The position numbers and the translations under genes are program-made. 64,000 bases of DNA from Isoetes taiwanensis (lineage: Eukaryota > Streptophyta > Lycopodiopsida > Isoetales > Isoetaceae). Below the pieces are notes generated by a model. The model searched no databases. It had not been told where the DNA came from and saw nothing but the letters and a program-made list of their open reading frames with translations. This document shows, in pieces, positions 9,773 to 22,560 of this stretch; position 1 is the first letter of the stretch; each line of letters starts with the position of its first letter. Location: NCBI GenBank assembly GCA_021234155.1, contig JAJEKV010000183.1:126001-190000 (forward strand), in the 5' to 3' direction.

Positions 9773-10440
9773 TTCTCTCTCTTGGTTGTACTGCTGGTTA
9801 AGATCATGTCGAAAGCCAAGAATTATTGCAAATGATGAAGATTTGAGTCAAGAATAAAAGCTACATATAAACTACACAGATTTAGACATTCTAGTTATCA
9901 TACCTTTTCAAGAAATGATTTGTTGTTGTAGGATTGGACATAGATAGAGAAGGCCTTTCAAGAATAGAGCTACCAAGATGATGCACTCAGAATCCTAAAA
10001 GCAAATAATAGATTAGTTGTGTCTATGGAATGTAAGCAAAAACCATGATACACAAAAAATAACATCATGCAAAAGCATAGAAAGTGGAGCTTGTGGCAGA
10101 AGTGGAGTACCTTCTGAAAGCTGCTTTCATATATCAAGAATGCCATAAAAGTGCATTTATTTGGTTATAATCACTCTATATTAAGCAAAAATATAAGGAT
10201 CATGTAAAAGAAGAAGATGCCTGCATATTGAACAATGTCTTGATGCATTGGACTTCTGCAAAAAAAGGATCAGGATATAATCTATCAGAAGCATTTGTGG
10301 ATAAGAACTTACTTATATTTCAAGTAGAAGAATATGTGGACATAGAAACCAGCACCATGTTTGAAGAAGATGAAGCTGGAGAACGACGAGAAGAAGAACT
10401 GATTCTTGAGGCCACTTCAAAAGATGTATTTTCCAGAAAA
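9773..10440. other. AT-rich flank, no recognised gene
   Basis: The sequence outside LTR A. A 72-codon plus-strand frame at 10228-10446 is Glu-rich and has no recognised motif. Confidence 0.4.
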
Positions 10441-11990
10441 CTGTGAGGAAACGCAGGGGACCCTCAATGCCCGGCCAACTATCGTACTATTATGGTCAGC
10501 TCTCTCTTTGCAAAACTGTTGGCTGGCATCCTTGAGCAGCGGCTGACAATATGGGCAGAGGAAACGGAGGTGCGAGCTCTTATGCAGGCAGGTTTTCGGC
10601 CCAGACATTCCACCATTGATCATATCTTCACTCTGCGCACATTGATTGAGGATAGCAGGAATCGCCAACATGACCTGTACTGTTGTTTCGTGGATTTTGC
10701 AAAAGCGTTCGACACAGTACCCCGCAACAAGTTATGGGACAGATTGCGGCAGCCGGACCCCTTGGACTTGCGTAATGCAGTATATAGGAACATGTACGAG
10801 GCATGCTCGGGCCGTATCACATCAGCGGCACAGTAGGTGTGATTAGCATTGAGTCGTCCGGGGTTGCCCCTCTCCCCACACTCTTTGGCCTATACATTGA
10901 TCAGTTGGAAGATTGGCTCTTCGAGCATGGAGGTGCGGGCCACATCTCATGCATCACAATACTGACAACTCATATATGCCGACGATGTCAACCTCATGGC
11001 CTATACTTGAGGACATGCAATGTCACCTGGATGCTCTTGACACTTTTTGCCAATTCACCGCATGCGAAGTTAACTTGGCCAAAACTAGGGTGCTTTGCTA
11101 GTTGCATCATCCCGTCGCCAAGGCTTCCCACATTCACTTACCGGGGGGCAAGAGGTAGAGGTGGCTCCGACCTACAAGTACTTGGGGATCGAAGTTCTCA
11201 ACTACCACCCATTGAGATGGACTATCAGGTTTCGGGTCTGCGGGTTGGAAAGCACCGCCATGCCATGCGAACAACAGCCACAAAGGCGAGTTGTATGCAC
11301 AGGGCCACCAGTCACATTTGTTTTCGGGCCTTGGTTGAGCGGTCCTTTTGTATGGGGATGAAGTGTGGGGTCCGGTGATATCCCTCAACATCCGGAATGA
11401 CCTCGCAAAAGTGCGCGAAGGCCTTCTTGGCACGGGCCTGGGGGGTGAAGTCTGATTCGCGTGCGCATCCTACTCCAGAGACAGGCTTTCTACCCCTTCA
11501 ACGGGCTACATTGGAACGCCATATCGTTTACTTCCAAAAGGTGGTCGCTATGGCTGATACATGCTTGCCCCACCTTGCTTTGGCCCGCTGGCGATGGGTC
11601 CCCAGCGCTGAAATCTCTTTGGAAAGACAAGCAAGCTCAGTGGTTCTCACGCTGGGGTGTGCAGGCAAATAGATGTGTCCAGGTCAGGACAAAGAAAGAT
11701 CGTGAGGCACTTAAACTGTACCTAGATGCTACTTTCCTTCGCAAGCTCGGGATGCGAGAGGCTTCGACGCGACGTTAAGTCGGGCGACTATCGCCAAAGA
11801 AGTCAATCCTAGGCTCACAAGAGGCCCACACCAGTACTTGTCCACCCAGCTGCCCATGAAGAAGCGCAGACTTATAGCTTCCATTCGCACGTGTATTAGA
11901 TGGAGATGCACTTACGAAACGCACCGCGACGAGGAGATACGCCTTCAACAACTAGGTGATGGCATCATCAGGTACTCCTACGAGTAATTA
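10441..11990 (+). pseudogene. LINE (non-LTR) reverse transcriptase relic
   Basis: Plus-strand reverse transcriptase remains in several frames. In order: ANYRTIMVSSLFAKLLAGIL, the QAGFRPRHSTIDHIF block, the first catalytic block CCFVDFAKAFDTVPRNKLW, the TLFGLYIDQLEDWL block, and the active site YADDVNLMA at about 10975. Then come CEVNLAKTRVL, the PTYKYLGIEV block and YGDEVWG. This order is standard for a LINE ORF2. Multiple frameshifts and stops make it dead. No endonuclease domain is evident upstream. The YKYLGI and YGDEVWG style differs from the usual plant L1 elements. Confidence 0.85.
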
Positions 11991-14899
11991 GAAGAGAAGA
12001 AGCCGATCGTATCTCCGACACATGGGCACATCAAATGCCCAAGGTAGAAGCATTCGACACCTTAACGACAAGGATAGCAACTGAAGCACCTTCGGCAAAA
12101 AGAGAGTTCAAGATAATAGCCAGGCTATTCAACAACAAGAGTATATCTAAGGCAAGTACTTCTTCAACTCAAGGGTCAAGCTGCACAAATATAAGGATCC
12201 ATCACCCGACAACATAGCCAGCAGGGAGGAGAGCCATGATGCTTTACTTGCCAGAGAGACCGACATGCATAGAGGGACAAAGCTGGAGAAGTGCTAGCAA
12301 CCGACTTCTTCCACGAGCTCCCTAGGAGCAACAGGAGGATCAAAACTGACGAGCACAATCAAAGCCACCGGAAGGTACCTCAAGACAAGAAGATGGCATA
12401 GCACTGTGGAATGTGAGAACGTCCAAGCCATGTGATAGAGGGGATCAAACAAGGAAGATTAGAAGCTCGATGGAGAAGCAACTAGGCGAGCCGAGCCGAT
12501 GACTTGCACGCGGACTTGCATACAACTTGGTGAACCCAAGGATGGACGATTCAAAGAACAACTGCAGAAGAGAACAACTCCAGAGGAGTATAGCCAAAGG
12601 AATCGCGCACAACCTCAAGAGACGCCCCCAAATAGCTTCAAGTATCATGAAGGGGAGAACAATTACAGCCCGAGAACAAGATCAGGAAGCAGACGGAAAT
12701 GTCAAAAGCATGAACGACCAGCAAAGCGTGTATGCCATAGCCGACAAACATCGGAGGGCCCAAGTATATCAACAAGTTACCCCAGAGTATGAGCTGACGT
12801 ACAAATAGAAGGATATAGATCATCAACACCATTGCACGGGAGGAACACCGATGACATCGCCAAGGAATAGGTGTGCAACTCGAAGGGAGGCACAAGGGGG
12901 ACCTAATAACTCTAGTAGTAATTGTAATTATGTAAGCTATATGTTTTGCATGTATAGTTCCCTTGTTATTCCTTCCCTCCCGTAGCATAACAGATCAAAG
13001 GAAGAGATGTCAGGCAATTTGCAGGGGTGAAGCAATCAACATCCTCAACACTCTTCGGGCAACACGATAACGACAAGAGGACTCGACGTATGAGACGTCG
13101 ATGGAGTCGAAGAAATAATATCGAATACAGAGTCGTCCTTTAGCTGCCAAGACAAAGAGTTCAAGATGAAAGATCTTCCTCAACGGCGCCACCTTCAGGC
13201 TTTTAAAAAGCGGCATGGAAGATTTCAAGTGATCAGCTACACCATCAAGCCACCAGCAATGAGAGGCCTCTACATCAAAGAGGAGCCACCGTCAAGGAGA
13301 CTGAAGTATCGAGCGACTCGGAAGAACGTCCCCTTGCTACTTCAAGCAGGCAACGAGTGGATGAGCTTCTAGCAAGCTCAAGGATCTAAGGCCATGGGGC
13401 CTAGTAGGTTAAATGTATGGACGGTAACATCCATATTGGGATTAGAAGGCATTTCCAGATATTCTCGCTGAAAGGATCGCCCCAATATTGAGCTAAGCGT
13501 CAAGATTGGGAAGGAAATGCATAGGAGTAACTATAATTATACACGATTGTTAACAGACATCCAATGTATTGAAACCACTTGGTGAGATTGATCTCCTCAC
13601 TAAGAAGGAATCATTACTAGGATAATTGTTGACCATGTATAAATCTAGTACCTCCAAAAGAATAATCCAACCGAAAGAAAAGAAGTAATCTAACAAGTCC
13701 GGCCAACTTGTTACGATGACATCAATTCGATTGGTAGGAATATTCCAAGAGTTTAAATAGCTAAGAAAGGGGGAATCTCTAGAATATAAAAGAATAATAC
13801 ATGTAAGGTGCATCTAAAATAAGAATTATAGTAATCAAATAGTCTTTTGAGACAAAAGGAATTGTCATGATGACAAAACCTTGTGGTTTAGAATCGTTCT
13901 AACTAAGTAGATAACCCATAACTATATTGAAATAAATGATAACATAATATGTGCATCCATCTTAGATGGTTATATATGTTAGCTAAGGCTAGTAAATTAA
14001 TGCGCTAAGTAAGAAGCGTATAACCTCTTAAGGGGAGAGAATAGATATGACGTTGTGTACAATGTCATTGAAGGGGTGCAGGACCATTTTCTTTTCGAAG
14101 AAAGTGGGAGGGCTCAATCTTATGATTGAACGTACTTGCATCGAATTGACCGACCCGTAGAATAGAATTCACTCCGGCAATGGCCGAAGCGAATAGAGCG
14201 TAAGATAGATAGATAGATAGCTCAGGGGGCCTTCAACGTGCGAGACCGACGTAGTAGCTATCTACACCAATGAAGTGGAGCAAAACTATGGGAGCAATGC
14301 AACGACCAAGTCATCTCCAAATCACTCGACGCCGGTTTAAGGGGTGAATGTGTTCTAGCCTTAGGTAAGGCGTGCGCATATATTATAAGCTTTAATGTGT
14401 CTTATTGATAAGTTAAATATAGATCCTAATAACTGGATAGAAATTGTTGTACGTATATGTATCATAGGGAAATAAGTTAAATAACAACGGTAATGTGAGG
14501 TAGCATGTTAATTAATCCTTCGCAAGGATGCAATTCCTTCCAAGGATAGCTATATGACCTCGGGTCCTTATAAATATAAATAGAAAATAGAATTCGGATA
14601 TACTTAAGTATATCTTAGGGATATACTTCCAAGGGTAATGTAGGACCCAAGGAAGAGAATAAGAAGCACATCTAATCCTTGTGTATAATAATTAAAACCT
14701 TGTCTATGATACAATAGGTCTAAATCAGGGTTATTGTTTAAATAATCGCAATCTAAAAGTCGTTAAATATTGCAAAGCTTAGAGTAAATATAATTGTACT
14801 ATCGGAAGTAATGTATCCGATACTATGATAATGTTAATTCATAAATATTACCTTGGGGTAATTATGTTAATCACATGCATTAAAGGAGCCAGTAAAAAG
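11991..14899. other. Unassigned, partly AT-rich DNA
   Basis: Short frames only (for example 12499-12792 and 13166-13372), with no recognised motif. A GATA microsatellite is at about 14203-14219. Short repeats of the type accttnnggtaat near 14840-14860 resemble the gypsy 3' non-coding region that follows, so the element may begin somewhere in here. A breakpoint of the proposed inversion should also lie between 9773 and about 14900. Confidence 0.4.
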
Positions 14900-16092
14900 T
14901 GGCTCAGGCATGTCGATTTGAATTTAGATTAGTTTCATGTGTAGTTAAGATTAATCTACGCATGCAACCTATGCTTGGTAAGGATTGCATGCGTTGTTAC
15001 CAATGATGAGACCACTACGGTGATCTCTAGGGCGTGGTGTAATGTCAATGTAGGCATGACCGCGTTTCCGCTTGGGCGAGTGGAAGGTAGATTAGAAAGT
15101 CTACTTCTGTCCCACGGAAGTAGACGACCTCAAGAGAAAGGAGGTCATTGAGGAATGCATTGATAGGAAAAGCACCTCTAGCCCCATATATGCTTTGATA
15201 GGAGGAATCTGGCCTTCACGCCCCATATCTGGGAAGGACCTATCCTCCTGTTGGGCAACTAGGGTGTAGGCATGAGCGGCATATAGGCATATAGGCGTGT
15301 CTCCCGGCCATAATGGAAGATTCACCCTCTTCCTCTGTGGGGAGATTAGCCATGCACCCATGTAGATAGGTGGGGTGGTCACCATATAACAAAAAATTTT
15401 ATTAATAATTAATAATAGGTAGTGTCGACCTGCAGGCCAATAGAGCGCTCCGGAGGGCAAGGAGGTCGAACTACGAAGGCTTGCAACACAAATTTTGTTG
15501 TAATGTGTTTCAAGGGATGAAGAGTACCTTAGAAGTGTAAATTTTGTATGAAATTGATAAACTTTGATAAACTTAAATGTTGTATTAAGTAAGGTTAATA
15601 ATTACCTTGCGTGGATTAAGTTATGAAGTGATAAGTTAATTGGATAATGAAATAGTACAGTAATGTCTTAAACATTACCTTAGAGTAATTCTAATAATTA
15701 AGATAGTAAGTATGTAATTATAGATATTGTAAAATTAATGCAGGATTTTAAGGTGCGAAGACTTGCAACACAAATTTTGTTGGAATGTGTTGCAAGGAAC
15801 GAAGAGTACCTTAAATAATAATTGTATATGAAAGTGTTAAATTGTGATAACTAAATGTTGTGATAACGGAAACTAATAAGTACCTTGTTTTAATAGAAGT
15901 TACGAATTGACAAGTTATTTGATAATGTAATGACGTAATAATGATTTAAAAATATTACCTTAAGGTAATCTTAATAAATGTGTAAGTATTATAGTAGTAT
16001 ATCAGATGCATCAGGTTGATTGCAGGTTAGGAAGATTCCAAGGTGGGGAGACCCACGATGCTGCGGACAGCATCATTTCAAGGTGGGGAGAA
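14900..16092 (+). other. Gypsy 3' non-coding region (plus sense)
   Basis: Matches the reverse complement of 44026-44830, the 3' non-coding region of the complete element. It includes the ggtgaccaccccacctat block (about 15367-15384, antisense). The stretch 15475-16030 contains two tandem modules of about 280 bp, each beginning with CTTGCAACACAAATTTTGTT, an inverted repeat with its following TGTGTTGCAAG. The chromodomain and integrase expected upstream are absent. Confidence 0.7.
16040..16092 (+). other. Duplicated polypurine tract flanking a hairpin
   Basis: AAGGTGGGGAG occurs at about 16040-16050 and again at 16080-16090, directly before the LTR. Between them is the perfect hairpin GATGCTG-cgga-CAGCATC (16057-16074). 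The same arrangement is conserved in reverse complement at 44026-44085. Confidence 0.75.
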
Positions 16093-17711
16093 TGTGACGT
16101 TCCAGCACAGTATACGGTCCCAGGACGTATACTGTACTGCCTCGTCACGCGTACACGCCACCCCGACTGACGTGTACGCCGACGTGTAACCAGGCTAATA
16201 GCCCCTAGGGGGCAACTTGCTAGGTATGTGCATTTCTTATTAATGTGCACATGCACATTTATTAAGGTGCACACATTTCCATGTGGGCCCATTTAGGTGC
16301 ACACATTTCCATGTGGGCACATTTGGGTGCACACATTTCCAAATGGGCACATTTGGCCACCTAACTATTAAAGGCAAGTGGGCCCATTCCCAATTATCCC
16401 ACATGCCTAAAGGGGATAATTGGAAACCCTAGCCTAACCCCTTGCCTATTTAAGTAGGAGAACCCTAACTTGCCCATTTTCGTTCCTAGGGTTTTAGAGC
16501 TCTGTTTTGGCTGCTCCAGGAGTCAAAACCGCCTCCCAGACCCTGTCTGAGAGAATGGCACCATTAGTTTCCCTTGATTCGAGCATTCCAGCAGGATGGT
16601 CGAACTCAGGTCAAGAGGAGCCCCTCAAGGATCAGGTATTTAGGCAATTTAATAGCTTAAACCCTCTTTTAGTCATTGAATCAGTAGGTTTAGCCTATTA
16701 AATTGCCCATAGCAGCCTTCTAGATCTCTAGATACCAGACTCTAACTAAAGAACCTAACTCTATGATATAGATTAGATCTTGTTCTTTAGTTCTCTTATG
16801 ATGTATGTGGATGATGTATCTCTATGAACTCCTTGTGTTGGGAAGGGGTAGAGACCCAAAGCTTGGTAGTAGATGCTCCTAGATTAGCCTCTAGCACACC
16901 ATAGATTCGCCTGCGTGTACAAGAACCACACCGGGTTGTGGGTGAAGGGGCCGAGACCGGCTAAGAAGGAGGTTCGTGTTCGGACTCTTGAACGATCCCT
17001 CCGGTGTGTAAGGCCCACCGGGATCATTGTGACTAGGTCTAATGGCTTGCCACCGAAAGGGCAAGGCATGGGCTCGACACCCGGGTGGGGTTCACCTTCC
17101 AAAGTGGGTTCACGAATAAGGGCAAAGGGCCCTCTAGTCACCTTGAGTCAAGATGTAGATCTGGAGGGAGTGATCCCTACCTGCCCCCATCGGACCTCGG
17201 GAGATGTAACCCAGAATAGCCCCCTTTGGCTATGCATCCGTGCTGATCCAGTCCCAACACTTTTCAACCTACTCGCAAAGTGTGCAATGTGAGGGGCGGA
17301 TGGAGTGGACAACCCAATGCCATGTTCTTATGCCGACCCAAATCCATTGTCATGATTACGTGCGCAATGAACTCGAGACCCAAGCTTGTCACCCATCCCC
17401 TCGTGGTTCCGAGCCTTGGGTAGGATTTCCTATGTGTTGTGCTGATCTTTGTCTATGCAGATATGTGGGAGACCATGCTTCGTGATGGTCATATGATGTT
17501 GATGTATGTACTACTGACATGTGTGTTTACGCTTCCGCAGCTAGGTAGGCCCTGAGGGAGACGGGGTAAAATGACCCCTTCACTCTTCCCACTGGGACTC
17601 GTTACGGGTGCAGTGATTGTGGAGGGCCCTGTATCAGTGTGGAGCTGGTATGGGGGATGAACTCCTGTTTGTATACGGTGCGGGCATCGTATATGAGTAG
17701 GGGACGTCACA
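16093..17711 (+). repeat. Gypsy LTR B (3' LTR, plus sense)
   Basis: 1619 bp, TGTGACGT to ACGTCACA, preceded by a polypurine tract, so it is a 3' LTR. It is the sister of LTR A in inverted orientation. A 31-bp unit containing ggtgcacacatttcca is repeated three times at about 16265-16345. Between about 16900 and 17420 it differs from A mostly at CAG/CTG triplets and is otherwise almost identical. Confidence 0.9.
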
Positions 17712-17716
17712 GTTGC
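17712..17716. other. Target-site duplication half, GTTGC
   Basis: The reverse complement of GCAAC at 9768-9772, directly outside LTR B. Confidence 0.65.
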
Positions 17717-20384
17717 AGTATGATGCATGCAGTATAACCAGGAGAAAACTATAAGGTGCGGGTACGGACAAGTTTATTGTAGTCTAGGATGAATTTTTAT
17801 TAACCTTCTGCATCACATTTATCCACATATATAAGTTGTCAAGTTGCTCAGTATTGCTAGAGACCAGACTAATGAATATTTTAGAGGGACTAAGAGGACT
17901 GCTAAGGGACTACAAGGTATGGCCTTCCACTTGCTTTTTGATAACCCATTGTTGAGCAAGTTCTTTTTACTGTCAAAGTAATGCATCCGTTTTGATGCAA
18001 TGTTTGATTTCTTTGCAGAATTTGGAATTTGGAATAAAAGACATGGTTCATGTTTTTGTGGAGTTGGATTCCATCATATCTTGCATAATAGTGGAGGTAA
18101 GGGTCTATTTTTGCAGTTAATAGATAGATAATTAATGTGTTTGCATGTCTGAGTAGGTAGGCATTCTTAAAAGAACTTGCGCTCTTTTTTTGGGGAGGCT
18201 ATCATGTCACAAGCATTTTGTCTGTAAAGTTCACAATGTTTGCAATTTGCAATGCTTGATTTGGTACCCATCTACAATTTTTACAACTTTTATGGCCACA
18301 ATCTTCATCTTAATAACCTTCTTATCAGGGTTTTTTTCTTGGCATATCTTGCAGCAGGACCTAGAGTAGACATATTGGGGCTAAAGCAGCAGTGCAAGAG
18401 GTGAATTTGGTAGATTTATATTTAGGAGATGACTCAAATACACAACTTTTGATTGAAGCACCAGGGATTGAACTGCTCCATGGGGTTAGATTTCTTTGCA
18501 GATTTTTTGGCCGCTTTTTTTGACTTCTTGTGCAGGAACATGGGCTTTTGCTAAAGGAGGTTCAGAAGAAGGAGCTGGACTCCACTTCTAAAGTAGAATT
18601 CTAGATTATTTATGGTTGTTCATGAGCATGTTGTATTAGCATGCATCAGCAAGTTGGGAAGCAAGCACTAAATATCATGCATTGCAACAACTCTATACGC
18701 TCCTTACCTCCAGAGCTTTGAAACTGGACTACTCTCACAGGCCTTGCTCTTTCAGTTGTGACAGAACAGGTATGAATATGGTATGGCTCCTGCTGCAAAT
18801 CATGTCATACAAGCAGACATTAGGCTAACATGGAGGCAGTGGAAAAGTAGGGGATTTATTAGACATGGTATTTGTGAAATATGTGTACAGGGTGACAAGT
18901 TTCATAGTGATTAATTTGAATTTGTCTCATACGACTGTTGTCTCATGCATTAGGAGGATAAAACTATCTGTCATATTGCTCTCTAAAATATAGATGTTTG
19001 CCAAATTACGACAATCAATGTCTCCATATAAAGCATATGTTATTCTAGACTTAAGTAGAATTCAAGTGTATATCACCCTTGATAGTGTTGCATGTCCTTT
19101 TGTCTCAATAACATGGAATCTGATTTAATTTAAATGTGTAGAACACATTATGGTAATGAACATATTTTAATGTAGGCAACTTAATTCTAGAAACTCACTG
19201 ATTCACAACCGAATTACAAAGCACAACTAAACTCTCTAACTCAATAATAGTATCTTTTGATTAGTTGATATGCTTTCACATATTATCCATTGTATTGTAT
19301 GACTTTTAATATAACATATCTTCATGTCTTAAGGTTTTAAACATATTTTCTAAGGATTTTAACCAATTTAACCACATGGCATAAAGAGTGAACGGTCGCT
19401 TCATACTTCTGCACACTTATTAAAAATCCACACATTGAGCATATCCAATCTTGCAACCCACTTTTTCATCTTCTTTTCTCATGAAGTAAAGAGTGAATGG
19501 CCACTTCACACTTCAACGCATTTATCCAATCCACATGTTTAGCATATCCAATCTCGCAACCCATGTTTTCATCTTCTCTTTCTCATCAATTGCATCTTCA
19601 TTTACTCACATGTCTATAGGCATTTGCTAAAAGCCTAAAGCAAAGTTAGCCGTGACAACCATGAGGACGTTGCTATGTTTGTGTCATCTACCATGTCTGA
19701 GACATCAAGAATCCCTTATTTTACATGATTTATTCATTGTACTACCAAACAATTGCACATCCCATGATTACTATGATCTACATACAACAAACTTTAAATG
19801 GTATATTTTTCAACCAAACACTCACCACAATTGCCTGAAGTTTAAATCCTAAGGTTTGCCATGGTCCATTTCATGAAACATTTATATGCAATGAAGTTTC
19901 TTATTGTATTCAATAAAAGATAGAAAAGGAGGCGCATCAACTCTCAGGCACCAACTCTTGCCACTTAGAAACCGCATCATCTATCCCTTTTAACTACCCA
20001 TTCAATGGGACTATGTCTAACCCTTCACAGCTGCCACTACATTATATCTATGGACATGATTACAATTACAACTTTCTATCCCACTTACAAACTTCATTGT
20101 GTCAGCGTCCGAAATGAGCTTGACATTGAGCTGACAAATGTTTTTAGACTTCTCCAAGACACGTTGTTTATAATATGGTTGCCCTAAGCTTGATGAACTG
20201 AAACTGCAAAGACTTGGAAATTTTTGGATTACACCAAGCTTGGTTAGGCACATGTTTGTAGCGGATTATCAATTTCAAGCTCATGCGGGGATACTTTCTT
20301 ATCCTATAAATACTTATATGTACACTGAATATATATGTTTAGAACTTTTGTTTTGCATACGTTGTCAATATATTTCTATTATGG
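17717..20384. other. AT-rich non-coding DNA, possible degenerate exons
   Basis: Intron-like composition. A few short open stretches sit between AG and GT dinucleotides (about 18020-18097 and 18645-18770), but no protein family is recognised. A 72-residue-scale near-duplication around 19395-19565 repeats the agagtgaaYgg..cgcttcata(c)ttc theme. Confidence 0.4.
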
Positions 20385-20687
20385 TTGTGTGCAGATTTGA
20401 AAGGCAATATGTGTTCTCTTAGCCTTCTATGTAGCACTCCGTCTCATGCTTCTCAGGTTGTTATGGCTGATGGTCCTAATCTTCAGTGCGCTAAAGAGTC
20501 ATGGCAACAGGTCAATTGGAAGAAGGCAGCGAGGAAGAAGTCTGTTATGTCATCTCATGAGGCTATCCTGCGTCGTACTATTCAGTGGCATGATAACTTG
20601 ATGTCTGTTGATGATCATCTCGATGTTGCTGAACATATTAATTGTGATGAGGCCATTAAACGCTTCAAGGTGGCACAAGGAGTATGA
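20385..20687 (+). CDS. Hypothetical frame, possibly LINE-associated
   Basis: An open frame of 100 codons whose second half (from MADGPNLQC through WQQVNWKKAARKK to IKRFKVAQGV) looks protein-like, with mixed charged residues. It lies about 0.8 kb upstream of a LINE reverse transcriptase on the same strand and could be part of the same element. No domain is recognised. Confidence 0.3.
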   Translation: MCADLKGNMCSLSLLCSTPSHASQVVMADGPNLQCAKESWQQVNWKKAARKKSVMSSHEAILRRTIQWHDNLMSVDDHLDVAEHINCDEAIKRFKVAQGV

Positions 20688-21284
20688 TTATGTACTGTGT
20701 ATGGGTGGTTTTTCTTAGTGGACCATCTCGTCCTCTAGGTTTTGAGTCCCATGTCACAGGTCCCTTGTATGTATCTTGATATTCCTTGATAATAGATTGT
20801 CGTCCTTCAAAAATAAAATAAAGTAATAATAATGATGATGATGATGTTTGATATCATCGTGAATCATGTGCTTTTGAAAGAAAATTAAATCTAAACTTAT
20901 AGAGTTTAAACAATCCTTCAATCTACCTCTTTTGATTGGACTTGATGCCATGGAGGTTCCTTGTTTAAGATTATATCCTTTTGGAGTTGCAATCATTTTC
21001 CATGGGGCGCTTCTAGGTGGTCCAAGCTCTTATTCTTACCTCCCTCCCTACCTCCTCTTTTCTTTCTATTTGTAACATAAGTCCATTCCAATTCCTCCAA
21101 TCTGTCTAGTTGCTTGTCTATATCAAGAAAAGGTTGTGTATATAAACTACATTCACTAGTAGGATTAACATCTTTAGTCAAAAGGTTAATAATGATTTCA
21201 GAAGGATTAATTGAAGCTATTCTTTGAAGAGGAAAATTTTCAGAAATAGAGATTAAATGATATTCACCTCTTGGGTCGACTTTA

Positions 21285-22560
21285 TTGCATTTTCCTCTCT
21301 TCTTTTATCTGAATTTGATGTTGTGTCTTAGGCCTCCAAATTTTTCCTCCTTGCTGCTGAATTATCACCTTCTTCTCACCTTTGATGGTAGACTTAGGCC
21401 TGACAGACAGATTAGCTATAGGCCTTTTAGAGTAGGAGACAGAAAGATCAATACAAGACTTAGGAGTAATTTTAATAAGAATTTTATCATCCCAAAGGGA
21501 ATGATACTTTTTTAGCAAAACTCAGAATGCTTACTTGAAAGGTGGATACATACTAAACAATGTTGAAGCTACCTCTTTGGGAATTCATTGGGCTAAGGAA
21601 TCTAGCAAGGACATTGGTCTCCTTAACCTGGACATAACCAAAGCCTTCGACACAGTGAGTTGAAAGTTCTTAATTCGATGTTGCCAAATGCTTGGATTCT
21701 CTGAGGAGGTTAATTCTATTCTTCTGGCTATTCTAAATAATTCTAGATCCTCTGCGCTCATAAATGGTAAATGCAGTCCTTTTTCTAATATAAAAAGAGA
21801 AGTCAAGCAGGGTTTGCCCCCTTGCTCCTTCTTTGTTCTTTATTATCATAGAAGGGCTTCACAGCAATTTCCAAAGGGCAAGAGAACTCCAGCTAATCAA
21901 AGGTTTCAAACTTTTCTCTAACCATGAGGATGAAGAGATGCTTTGAAGTCCATTTTGCAAATGATACTTTCCTATTTGCCTCTTTCGATAATCAATTCAT
22001 CCAGGGAACTCAGGAATTCTTGGATATTTTGGGAGGTGCTCAGGGCATAAGATCAACTCCAACAAGACCAAGATCACCTCAAGGAACTAGATAGAAGAAG
22101 GGCAAGCTACTCCCTCCCTCCCTCCTTCCCTCCTTCCCTCCCCCTCTCTCTCTCTCTCTCGTATGTATGTATCTCTCTCCCAATATTAAGTCTAAAAATT
22201 CTTGGTATCCTCTTTGCTATTATGGTTAATTATAGTGATATGTGGGAGGATCTCTTAGATAAATTTTACAAGAAAGTGGCCTTTGAACTCTAAATGTCTC
22301 TCCAAAAATGGTCTTCCAGTCTTTCATCATCATAGCTCCTAAGAAGGTTTATTGTAAAATGTAAAGCTTATTTGGGTATTCATTGCGGATGGTTGCAACA
22401 GAAGATACTGGCTACCAATATCTATGGAAGAATGCTTCAAGAAGAAGAGCTTGGAAGGTTTGAGAGCGATTAATATAGAGAAGCAAGCTATTGCCTTGGC
22501 TGCCAAATATTTCTACAGGGCATGCCATGACCAAATTAATCATCCTTGATCAGGCATTCC
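21285..22560 (+). pseudogene. Second LINE reverse transcriptase relic (L1-like)
   Basis: Broken reverse transcriptase in several frames: NAYLKGGYILNNVEATSLGI, then the catalytic block LLNLDITKAFDTVS followed by a stop, FLIRCCQMLGFSEEVNSIL, then SALINGKCSPFSNIKREVKQ and GHKINSNKTKITS. The order and spelling fit plant L1-type LINE ORF2. The YxDD block is not intact, and several stops and frame changes are present. A pyrimidine microsatellite interrupts the 3' part. Confidence 0.8.
22105..22180. repeat. CT-rich microsatellite
   Basis: Runs of CTCC, CTTC and CT dinucleotides followed by TATG repeats. Confidence 0.9.

Noticed and set aside
9568-9801. Open frame repeated as a near-identical protein at 16011-16292
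   Set aside because: Both copies lie inside LTRs A and B. They are identical because the LTRs are copies, and there is no gag, pol or host motif. The pair 9159-9353 and 16507-16701 is rejected for the same reason.
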